A stretch of DNA of 64,000 bases. Source: Acidimicrobiia bacterium (GTDB taxonomy: Bacteria; Actinomycetota; Acidimicrobiia; IMCC26256; JAGNEX01). The stretch's first letter is position 1. Each line of letters begins with the position of its first letter. Shown in pieces: positions 21,122 through 27,966 of the stretch. The position numbers were made by a program, and so were the translations under genes. Where the stretch lies: assembly GCA_020637365.1 (NCBI GenBank), contig JACJWE010000002.1, positions 496,001 to 560,000 of the forward strand, written 5' to 3'. Under the pieces are notes generated by a model, which was not told the origin of the DNA, made no database searches, and worked only from the letters and a program-made list of their open reading frames with translations.

Positions 21122-21586
21122 ATGCCACCCCGCCGCAATCTCTCTCGAACGGCAATTCTGAGCTTGCTTTATTTGGTTCTCACGCTGGTGTCCGTAGCAG
21201 CGTGCGGAATCGGGAACGGTCCTTACCCAACCGAAGCCTCCATCAACCTCGGAAAGAACGGCGAGCTCTGGATCCCCGCCTCCGCTGACGCGCCTGAAGT
21301 CGTAACGAACCTCCCCGCTGATGTCCCCTACCCCCTGCCGGACGGCGCTCAGCACGTCGGAGACTGGTACGAAATCGAGTTTCTTTTCGGTGAACCAGTC
21401 GTTCCGTTGACCCTCTCCATCGACACGTCGTCGCTCAGCGACGCCGACCGAGAGCGCGCCTTCCTGGCGATGTGGGATTCCGACGAAGCTGACTGGGTCA
21501 TCGACGGATCCGCGACGAGGAGCGGCAACCAGTTGGCGGGATCGGTCACCCGAGGCGGGGTATACGGCCTCTTCATCAGCGAATAG
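21122..21586 (+). CDS. Small predicted lipoprotein, unknown function
   Basis: 154 residues starting MPPRRNLSRTAILSLLYLVL, with a basic N-terminus, a hydrophobic core and a lipobox cysteine in SVAACG. The mature part is acidic, with a segment of the form WYEIEFLFGEPVVPLTLSID and a terminal VTRGGVYGLFISE that looks like the last strand of a beta-sandwich. I do not recognise the family. It stands ten bases before a frame-broken methyltransferase reading the same way. Confidence 0.6.
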   Translation: MPPRRNLSRTAILSLLYLVLTLVSVAACGIGNGPYPTEASINLGKNGELWIPASADAPEVVTNLPADVPYPLPDGAQHVGDWYEIEFLFGEPVVPLTLSIDTSSLSDADRERAFLAMWDSDEADWVIDGSATRSGNQLAGSVTRGGVYGLFISE

Positions 21587-21596
21587 TCGCAGCGGA

Positions 21597-22251
21597 TTGT
21601 TGCGCGGGCAGTTCCCGGCACAGTCGGCCGCTCGCGACGCGGGATTCGAGCTTTCCTGTGATCCGCGAGTTGGCGAGTTGCTCTCGGTGCTCTCCGCTGC
21701 AGTGCGTCACAGCGGTTCCATCCTTGAACTCGGGACGGGCACCGGGGTAGGCCTCGCTTGGATCGTGGCCCGGTTGGGAGACCGAACCCGACGTGTCAGT
21801 CACCTCGGTTGACATTGTACCGCAGCTGGTTCGCGTCGCCGTCTCGCTTGACCTGGCGGACTACGTCGAAGTCCTGGTGGCCGATGGCGTCGATCTGCTC
21901 AGCGAAGAGAGCCGTTGGAGTTTGATCTTCGCGGATGCACCCGCTGGCAAGTGGGACGGCCTCGACTCGACCATCGCTGCCCTCGAACCCGGCGGAAACT
22001 CGCTGGTCGACGACATGACTCCGCCAGAGTTCGTCAGCGATCTGCACCGCAACAAAACGATCGAGGTCCGCGAAACCCTTCTGTCCGATGCTCGCTTGCG
22101 ATCCGTCGAAATCGACTGGGCAAGCGGCCTCATCATCTGCGCCCGCACTGGTTGCGGATCATGGCGTCTGCCGCACGGGTCTCGTGGCTCTCGACTCGCA
22201 TGTTGCGTTCGACGAGACGGTGACTCACTCGCCCGGCATCGAGCCGAGTGA
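21597..22251 (+). CDS. Class I SAM-dependent (O-)methyltransferase, one frameshift
   Basis: A small methyltransferase of the O-methyltransferase group, about 215 residues. Motif I is seen in SILELGTGTGVGLAWIVARL in the first frame. The rest continues in the next frame from about 21790: VTSVDIVPQLVRVAV (the acidic residue that binds the ribose), IFADAPAGKWDGLDST and ALEPGGNSLVDDMTPPE. Removing one C from the CCC near 21788 joins the two parts as DRTDVSVTSVD. The first codon is uncertain (TTG at 21597); the last ~30 residues look unlike the family and may be wrong-frame. Substrate unknown. Confidence 0.65.
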
Positions 22252-22439
22252 ACTGCGGTTCGTCGGCCAGGGTCTGGGCAACCGATCCTTCGGCCCAAGC
22301 GGTTACGGTTCTTCAATCGCCGAGGACGCGACCGTGTTCCTCATGACACTGTCAGACACCGAGGAAATCTATCCGTCGTGCTTCCGTCCAGATGCCTTGA
22401 GGAGCCGACGGTGTCACACCGGCGCGCGATGATGGCTGT

Positions 22440-22988
22440 ATGAATCCCGGCTATGACGAACACAAGTTGGCAGAACTCCTTCTGTATGTCGCCAAGCAGT
22501 TGGTGAACGATCCTTGGGGCGGGGCGACCAAAGTCAACAAGGTCCTTTTCTTTGCCGATTTCGCTCACATGCAGCGTACGGGTCAGCCCATCACGGGCGC
22601 CGTCTATCAAAAACTGCAACATGGCCCAGCCCCTCGGCGACTCCTTCCAGTGCGCGACGCGCTAGTCGCTGATGGTTCGGCCGCCGTCCAGAACGAAGAC
22701 CGAGGCGACAAGCAACAACACCGACTTGTTGCCTTGCGCGACGCCGATCTCACGCCTTTCAGCGCCGAAGAACTTCAGACCGTTGACAGCGTCATCTCTG
22801 AGCTGCGCGGGCAGAATGCATCCCAGGTCAGTGAGCTTTCGCACCAACATATTGGTTGGCGTTTGACCGAGATGAACGAGGACATCCCCTACGCGGCTGC
22901 ATTGGCGCAGGCCCCGCAGGTGGCCACCCCGACATCTCGCCGCCTCGAGCGAAAGGTTGCCGAACGCTTCGGATTCATCGCGTCGTGA
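22440..22988 (+). CDS. Panacea (SocA-like, DUF4065) domain protein
   Basis: 182 residues with the Panacea fold: KLAELLLYVAKQLVNDPWGG, TKVNKVLFFADFAHMQRTG and ITGAVYQKLQHGPAP are its hallmark blocks, the last matching the usual YxxxxxGPxP. Panacea proteins are antitoxins in many unrelated toxin-antitoxin pairs and in SocAB target the toxin for proteolysis. Here the next gene overlaps by four bases but is a Phd-type antitoxin rather than a toxin, so the toxin partner is unclear. It may protect against the decayed PIN toxin one gene further, or be an orphan. Confidence 0.8.
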   Translation: MNPGYDEHKLAELLLYVAKQLVNDPWGGATKVNKVLFFADFAHMQRTGQPITGAVYQKLQHGPAPRRLLPVRDALVADGSAAVQNEDRGDKQQHRLVALRDADLTPFSAEELQTVDSVISELRGQNASQVSELSHQHIGWRLTEMNEDIPYAAALAQAPQVATPTSRRLERKVAERFGFIAS

Positions 22989-23227
22989 ACAGAAGAGACC
23001 ACATCAGCAGGTATCTCGACGCCGTGCGCGCAGGTGGAGACGTGACGGTCACAGATCACGGCAAAGCAATCGCCCGCATCATCCCTCTCGATCAGCCGCG
23101 CGTCCTCGATCGTCTCATTGCCGAAGGCCTCGTTACCCCAGCGCGGATACCGAAGCGCGACCGGTCTGGGCGGGGGATTGCCGCAGGCGGAACGGTGAGC
23201 GACCTCGTCGCCGGCCAACGCCAGTGA
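22985..23227 (+). CDS. Phd/YefM-family antitoxin
   Basis: About 80 residues, starting at a GTG that overlaps the Panacea stop (GTGA). The segment RDHISRYLDAVRAGGDVTVT followed by DHGKAIARIIPL is the Phd/YefM DNA-binding fold. The C-terminal tail (RLIAEGLVTPARIPKRD) is of the kind that wraps the PIN toxin in VapB-type pairs. The usual N-terminal strand before RDH is absent or in another frame, so the very start is doubtful. It overlaps a PIN toxin frame by four bases, the standard antitoxin-toxin layout. Confidence 0.78.
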   Translation: MNRRDHISRYLDAVRAGGDVTVTDHGKAIARIIPLDQPRVLDRLIAEGLVTPARIPKRDRSGRGIAAGGTVSDLVAGQRQ

Positions 23228-23454
23228 TCGCCTACTTCTATTCCTCCGGCGTCATTCCCCTGATCATCGACGAACCGACGACTCCTACCTGCCAACAGGA
23301 CGTGGAATACAGCGACAGCGACAGCGACAGCGACACTCTCCACGACCAAACCGCTAACTGGGACTTCCGCGACTCTGAGCGACTTCGCGCCGAAAGCGCA
23401 AGCCCATCTGCATGGGAGTTGCTGTCATTTGGAATACTGCTCGTATGCATCTGA
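23224..23454 (+). pseudogene. Decayed VapC-like PIN toxin
   Basis: The first 25 residues, IAYFYSSGVIPLIIDEPTTP, match the N-terminus of VapC PIN ribonucleases (normally YFDSS, with the first catalytic Asp); here that Asp is replaced by Tyr. After QQDVEY the frame runs into a six-base repeat coding for SDSDSDSD, and no further PIN motif follows. The normal protein has ~130 residues; this frame has 76. The start overlaps the antitoxin stop. A truncated, inactive toxin is the likeliest reading. Confidence 0.65.
23311..23334 (+). repeat. Hexanucleotide repeat (AGCGAC)4
   Basis: Four perfect copies of AGCGAC, inside the decayed PIN gene. It may mark slippage associated with the loss of the toxin. 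Confidence 0.9.
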
Positions 23455-24134
23455 CCGAACAGGAGCTCACCATTGAAGATCGCGCCCTCGTGATTCGTGC
23501 GTTGAACTCGCCCCGCGGCAGATACGGCGTCGAACGAGCCCACCAACTGTCCGGCATACCGGCTCGCACACTCCAAGACTGGGCAAAATCTGGCGTGCTT
23601 CGACCCGATTGGTTCAACGCAACACCGCGCGGGTGGTCCTATCGCGACATCGTGTACGCACGTCTTCTCGCCTGGCTGCGAAGCAAACACATGGACCGTT
23701 CTACAGCCGCAACGAGAGTTCAACACCTCCGCGAGCTGGTAACCACCTCGCAGATCGACCCTGCCGCGCACAGCGACGGAAGCATCTTCCTCATAGGAGA
23801 CGAACGCACCGACCGTTTTACCGGTCAGCAGGTCTTCGACGAGCTCGCATCGGTCCTCGATGTCTTTGAACTCACCAAACCCGTCGAAGGCGTGTCCAGC
23901 CGCGAGATCTGGGGGCCAAGTCTGGTTCGCCCGTCGGAACACACCTATATCTCACCGTGGGTCCTCGCGGGCGAGCCATGCATCGCGCATTCCCGCGTGC
24001 CCAGCGCCACCATCCACGCATTGAGTGTTGAGCGAGGGCTCGATACGATCGCCATCCAACGCCTCTACCCCGAATTGCCTATCGTTGCCATTGACGACGC
24101 GTTCCAGTTCGAACAGCGGTTGAGAGCCGCGTAG
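23445..24134 (+). CDS. DUF433-domain antitoxin with N-terminal HTH
   Basis: About 229 residues from the ATG at 23445 (an alternative ATG lies at 23412). The first ~80 residues are a MerR-like helix-turn-helix (RYGVERAHQLSGIPARTLQD, then SYRDIVYARLLAWLR). The C-terminal ~60 are DUF433 (VLAGEPCIAHSRVPSATIHA then RLYPELPIVAIDDAFQFEQR). DUF433 proteins are paired with DUF5615-type PIN-like nucleases, and such a gene follows after five bases. So this is the antitoxin and probable autorepressor of a toxin-antitoxin unit. The same layout recurs at 36409. Confidence 0.8.
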   Translation: MHLTEQELTIEDRALVIRALNSPRGRYGVERAHQLSGIPARTLQDWAKSGVLRPDWFNATPRGWSYRDIVYARLLAWLRSKHMDRSTAATRVQHLRELVTTSQIDPAAHSDGSIFLIGDERTDRFTGQQVFDELASVLDVFELTKPVEGVSSREIWGPSLVRPSEHTYISPWVLAGEPCIAHSRVPSATIHALSVERGLDTIAIQRLYPELPIVAIDDAFQFEQRLRAA

Positions 24135-24139
24135 CCACC

Positions 24140-24682
24140 GTGCGCCTCCTGCTTGATGAAGGGTTCCCCTCACCTCCAGGCTTCGAGCTTGCAACGGTGG
24201 ACGCCACAGTCGAGGCGACAACACTTCAGTCGTTCGACCCAGATCTGGCGGGCTCATCGACGCCCGACTGGTACCTCTACCTCCGTGCCCATGAAGCTGG
24301 ATTTGACGCTCTGGTCACCCGGGACTGGCATCAGTCCGAGCAGGTCGAGGAGATGTGGGCCCTTTCGCACACCCAACTCTCAATCGTCACCTGGCGGAGG
24401 GGCGTCAACGACCCAGTGCGCCTTTGGGGACAGATGCTGGCGTACCTCCCAGAGATCCGTCGAATGATTCGAGAGCATGGTCCATCAATCGTGCTCTTGC
24501 CCGCCGTTCAACTCTCGAAGAGCAACCTGGAGAAGGCCTCGGGCAGGCTCGGAATCGTGGCGAATGACCTGGGCATCTCGACTCAAGAAGTGAGGGACGA
24601 GGGGCAACGACTGGTCACTGAACAGTTGGAGTCCAGGGGCGAACTTCATCGATTTGGGGACGTACTCAAGCGTCTCCGCTGA
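24140..24682 (+). CDS. DUF5615-like PIN-domain toxin
   Basis: 180 residues. The N-terminus RLLLDEGFPSPPG has the Asp-Glu pair of DUF5615/Mut7-C type nucleases. The central FDALVTRDWHQSEQVEEMW and TQLSIVTWRRGVNDP keep the T-R-D and later residues expected of the metal site. A C-terminal extension of ~60 residues (LEKASGRLGIVANDLGI) is helical and of unknown use. Family role: RNA cleavage held in check by the partner DUF433 protein. GTG start five bases after the antitoxin. Confidence 0.75.
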   Translation: MRLLLDEGFPSPPGFELATVDATVEATTLQSFDPDLAGSSTPDWYLYLRAHEAGFDALVTRDWHQSEQVEEMWALSHTQLSIVTWRRGVNDPVRLWGQMLAYLPEIRRMIREHGPSIVLLPAVQLSKSNLEKASGRLGIVANDLGISTQEVRDEGQRLVTEQLESRGELHRFGDVLKRLR

Positions 24683-24888
24683 CAAGGCTCGGGAACCGCA
24701 GCGAGCGTTGTCACCGAGTCTTTCGCCTCGCCTTACCGTGTTGGTGGGCCGTGAGGGATACTTGCAGTTGACTGTCCGTCACTCATTTTCGCCACTTTAC
24801 CTGGCTACCCATGTCGTCTAAGCGCTCTACTGTCGACACGCTCGCGGCGTTCGCCATCCAGCGATGTGGCCGCTCGCTTGGGAAAGTC
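24683..24888. other. Convergent intergenic region
   Basis: Lies between the PIN-like gene and the methyltransferase stop on the other strand. No clear hairpin with a T-run was seen. Confidence 0.3.
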
Positions 24889-26031
24889 CTAACGCAGCGT
24901 GTCCTTTGCGGCCCGGGCGATGGCCGCTGCCAGCCGGGTAGGGACGGCGTTGCCAATCTGGCGGGCGATGTCGGTCTTGTTGCCGCACCACAGAAAATCC
25001 TCAGGGAAGGTCTGCAGCAGTGCCGCCTCACGGTGGGTAATCACTCGGTTCACCCTGTGCTCGGGTCGGTCCCGGTCCCACTGCGGATGCAGATATTGGC
25101 CCTTTTCTGGCTTGAAGAACTCAGTCCGGATCGTCAGGCTCGGCGCTTCCCACCGCATTCGACCCATCACATCGGTCGTACCCGTCGGCTTTTCGGCCCA
25201 GCACCTCGGCAACAAATGTGGTGGCAAGTCGAAGCGCCCTCCACCAGGCGGTACGTGGTCATACCGTTCGAGCGAACGCTGCGTTGGGCGCCGACCCAAA
25301 TGCAGCTCGTTGGACTTGAACACACCCGGCACCCGTTCGCCGAAGAACTGATCTCGTGAGTCAGGCAGGTCAACACCGATCGGATTGAATGGAACACCGC
25401 TCAGCGCCTCACGAACGGTCGCCCATGGCAACCGGTCGTCCGCGGCATCCCTGGAGTGCGTGGGCTTAGGCAACGCGACCGGACCTACCCGCGACGCGAC
25501 CAGAATGGTGCGTTGGCGCCGCTGAGGTACCCCATAGTCAGCCGCATTCAGCACAGCGTGATCGAAATGTTTCCAGCGCCGTAACGAACCCGTGGTCAGC
25601 TCTTCCCTCAATAGGGCGAACTCGGCGCTCTTTGCGAAGCGGTCGACATTTTCGACGACGAAGACCTGCGGCTCCGCGGCCAAGACAACCCGGAGGTATT
25701 CCTTCCACAGTTTGTTGCGCGGGTCGTTGGGGTCTTTGCTCCCAAGATTCGAAAAGCCCTGACAGGGTGGGCCGCCGATCACAACATCGACCTGAGGAAT
25801 CGCACCGTCTGCGATGTCGGCAATATCGCAATGACGCGTGTGAGCCTCACCAAAATTGGCTGCGTAGGTCGCTGCCGCAGGCAAATCCCACTCGACTGAC
25901 AGTCTTGGCTCGAAACCTTCGGCCACGAAACCGGCGGTCATGCCGCCGCAACCAGCGAACAGGTCGATCAAGGTATGGCTGGATCCCAACACCGTGCTAG
26001 TCGTTTGTGGTCCTCGATCAGCTTTCGGCAT
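24889..26031 (-). CDS. DNA (cytosine-5) methyltransferase of a NaeI-type R-M system
   Basis: 380 residues with the ten-motif plan of m5C methyltransferases: motif I LIDLFAGCGGMTAGF, IV VVIGGPPCQGFSNLGS with the catalytic PC, VI FVVENVDRFAKS, VIII YGVPQRRQRTILVA, then a variable target-recognition region, IX LTIRTEFFKPEKGQYLHP with REAALLQTFPEDF, and X IARQIGNAVPTRLAAAI. It lies 84 bases after a NaeI-like endonuclease on the same strand, so it should protect the host sites. The NaeI site is GCCGGC, so modification of that sequence is inferred, not seen. Confidence 0.93.
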   Translation of the reverse strand: MPKADRGPQTTSTVLGSSHTLIDLFAGCGGMTAGFVAEGFEPRLSVEWDLPAAATYAANFGEAHTRHCDIADIADGAIPQVDVVIGGPPCQGFSNLGSKDPNDPRNKLWKEYLRVVLAAEPQVFVVENVDRFAKSAEFALLREELTTGSLRRWKHFDHAVLNAADYGVPQRRQRTILVASRVGPVALPKPTHSRDAADDRLPWATVREALSGVPFNPIGVDLPDSRDQFFGERVPGVFKSNELHLGRRPTQRSLERYDHVPPGGGRFDLPPHLLPRCWAEKPTGTTDVMGRMRWEAPSLTIRTEFFKPEKGQYLHPQWDRDRPEHRVNRVITHREAALLQTFPEDFLWCGNKTDIARQIGNAVPTRLAAAIARAAKDTLR

Positions 26032-26115
26032 GGGTCAAGTTCTCACTCCTGCGGGACGTCCGACCCCACAATCGAAAACTCGACAGCGTGGTCTGAGCCG
26101 TATTCTTGCATCCGC

Positions 26116-27024
26116 CTACGACAGTCCCGCGGACGCACCGGCGAACACCGGCCGCACCCAACGATCGTCGATGCACATTGCACGGCGGTCACTCTCGGCC
26201 GCTGCCTCCACGGACACGCTGATCCATTCACCCTTCTTGGGGACGGGTAAACCCCAACGTCGCGCCGCCACCGGATGGTCACCCTGGTGTCCGAGGATCA
26301 GCAGGTCGTACTGGGCAAGGTGTTTGCGAGCGTCTCGGACCCGCTTCGGACCGTCGTCCTGTTTGGCAACGGTCAACACAACCTCTCGACGAATAATCCG
26401 TTCTTGCACCCGGCGGAACAGCTCATTGATACGACGCTGGCCACTTAATTGCGGGTCTAACACGGCGCGTAACGTCGCATCTTCGAGGTGAAGCAGCAGG
26501 TTCTCTGGCAGGGTGGCGTTCTGTGCCAACCAGGTCATGTCGGTAAGTCCTTCTGGAGACAGACGTCGCTTAGAATCTTTGTTCCTCGACGCTGTCATTC
26601 GACCGAGTTCAGCCCGGATCAGACCGACCGAGAACCTGCTTCGCTGGTCGTCTGCGGTCAGGCACAGGCAGAGCTCGCCCATCGCCTCGGTCGGAAACAT
26701 CCACCCACCTGACCGAATCGACCACTTGGCATCCACCTCATTCCCGGCGATGTGGTAGTCCATCCCCTGACCCCGCTGCAGGCCGAATTCGTGCTGGACC
26801 AGGATTTCGACCTTGGTTCCGATGTACGTTTTTTCCACTTTGGACAGCTGGTCCAGGCTGAAACGCCCGGTGCGTTGGCCGTCGAAGACCTCGTCGAAGC
26901 TCTGGCGAATCGCATTACCAAACCGCCCCACCATGTCGTGCTGCCCAGCCAACCAGGCAGCGACGTCGACAAGAGCGTCATCAGGGCGTTCCGACGAATC
27001 TTTAGACACCAGCAATCCGTTCAT
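26116..27024 (-). CDS. NaeI-family type IIE restriction endonuclease
   Basis: 302 residues, close in length and order to NaeI (317). The block DGQRTGRFSLDQLSKVEKTY is followed by the catalytic domain: Glu73 (TKVEILV), Asp89 (GMDYHIAG), Asp98 and Lys100 (EVDAKWS). These match the NaeI residues Glu70, Asp86, Asp95 and Lys97 with the same spacing. The second, Topo, domain is seen as QRRINELFRRVQERIIRREV, LTVAKQDDGPKRVRDA and ILGHQGDHPVAARRWGLPVP. NaeI needs two GCCGGC copies, one as effector. Position 43 of NaeI, where Lys gives topoisomerase activity, aligns with Val here as far as I can align by eye. The endonuclease gene comes first, then the methyltransferase; no separate controller gene is seen. 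Confidence 0.92.
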   Translation of the reverse strand: MNGLLVSKDSSERPDDALVDVAAWLAGQHDMVGRFGNAIRQSFDEVFDGQRTGRFSLDQLSKVEKTYIGTKVEILVQHEFGLQRGQGMDYHIAGNEVDAKWSIRSGGWMFPTEAMGELCLCLTADDQRSRFSVGLIRAELGRMTASRNKDSKRRLSPEGLTDMTWLAQNATLPENLLLHLEDATLRAVLDPQLSGQRRINELFRRVQERIIRREVVLTVAKQDDGPKRVRDARKHLAQYDLLILGHQGDHPVAARRWGLPVPKKGEWISVSVEAAAESDRRAMCIDDRWVRPVFAGASAGLS

Positions 27025-27086
27025 CCTCGATCGATTCTTGTTTATTCTGTTCGCTTGATTCCCCCGATGTCGCGGCCGACGCGAGC

Positions 27087-27100
27087 ACCTTGATCAAGGT
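27087..27100. promoter_or_regulatory. Perfect 14-bp palindrome upstream of the NaeI-like gene
   Basis: ACCTTGATCAAGGT is a perfect palindrome 63 bases upstream of the endonuclease start, where an operator would lie. The binding protein is unknown; it could equally be chance. Confidence 0.35.
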
Positions 27101-27269
27101 CTCATGGTTCGCCCGTTGAAACCGCTCGCCGGACATTGCTGTGCTGGATCGCCTCGTATCGCCAGTAGATCAACAGACGGGTGTCTTTGTTCGTGAGGCC
27201 GTCAGTCCTTGATCGACGTCGCTGAGGTTGCGGCCGGGGACCTGCGGCGGCTATCGGGGATGTCCATGG

Positions 27270-27764
27270 CTAGATGATCAGGTCCATCAGAAGGCCGTCG
27301 TTCCACGTGCCGTCCGACTGGCGTTCGTAGGCGCGCATGACGCCGACGGGTTCGAAGCCAACCCTGCGATAGCAGGCGATCGCCGCGGCGTTATCGACCG
27401 ATGGATCGATCGTGACTCGATGGTGACCTTGGGTACCGAGATAGGCGATCACCGTTCGAAGCGCATCGGTCCCGTAGCCCTGACGATGATGGGCCGGATC
27501 GACCAGGATGTCGATCGAAGCGTGGCGGTACTCGGGGTCGGGTTCTTCGGAGACCTGCACCAAACCAACGACGGCACCGTCGGGTGCTTCGATCACGAAC
27601 TGCATCAGCCCCTCGGCGAGGGACTCGTCGAAATCAGCGCCCAGATCGACGCCGCGCCACCATCGCGCAACCTCGGGCGTCTGCCTCATCTCGACGACCC
27701 GTTCCCGGTCTGCCGCCACGACAGGCCGCAACCTCACCGTTTGCCCAACCAACTCCTCGTTCAT
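27270..27764 (-). CDS. GNAT-family N-acetyltransferase
   Basis: About 164 residues. LVGQTVRLRPVVAADRERVV opens the fold as in RimJ/RimL and AAC(6') proteins; the acetyl-CoA loop is seen in HHRQGYGTDALRTVIAYL, and the last conserved block is DNAAAIACYRRVGFEPVGVM. The ATG at 27764 with GAGG just upstream is chosen; ATGs at 27785 and 27797 are possible. Similarity of the Trp-rich segment (EVARWWRGVD) is to aminoglycoside 6'-acetyltransferase relatives, but the substrate cannot be assigned. It is separate from the R-M genes. Confidence 0.85.
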   Translation of the reverse strand: MNEELVGQTVRLRPVVAADRERVVEMRQTPEVARWWRGVDLGADFDESLAEGLMQFVIEAPDGAVVGLVQVSEEPDPEYRHASIDILVDPAHHRQGYGTDALRTVIAYLGTQGHHRVTIDPSVDNAAAIACYRRVGFEPVGVMRAYERQSDGTWNDGLLMDLII

Positions 27765-27966
27765 CACCTCGTCCACCTCGCCCATAGGACAGACCATGCT
27801 TGGCGTACCCGCCGTACCTCGCTCAACGAGGTGCGTTTCGACCGATGCGAGGCAACCTGCTTGCGAGCATGTTCCGATGATGTCACGGGCGTGGTGGCAA
27901 CCAGTGTTGTCAGCGAGCCCTTCACCCTCCCGACGAAATCGCCAACCTGAGGTGAACAGGGGACGC

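Noticed and set aside
23238..23942. 234-codon minus-strand frame over the DUF433 gene
   Set aside because: Antisense to the DUF433 gene; includes the SLSLSLSL translation of the AGCGAC repeat and has no family features.
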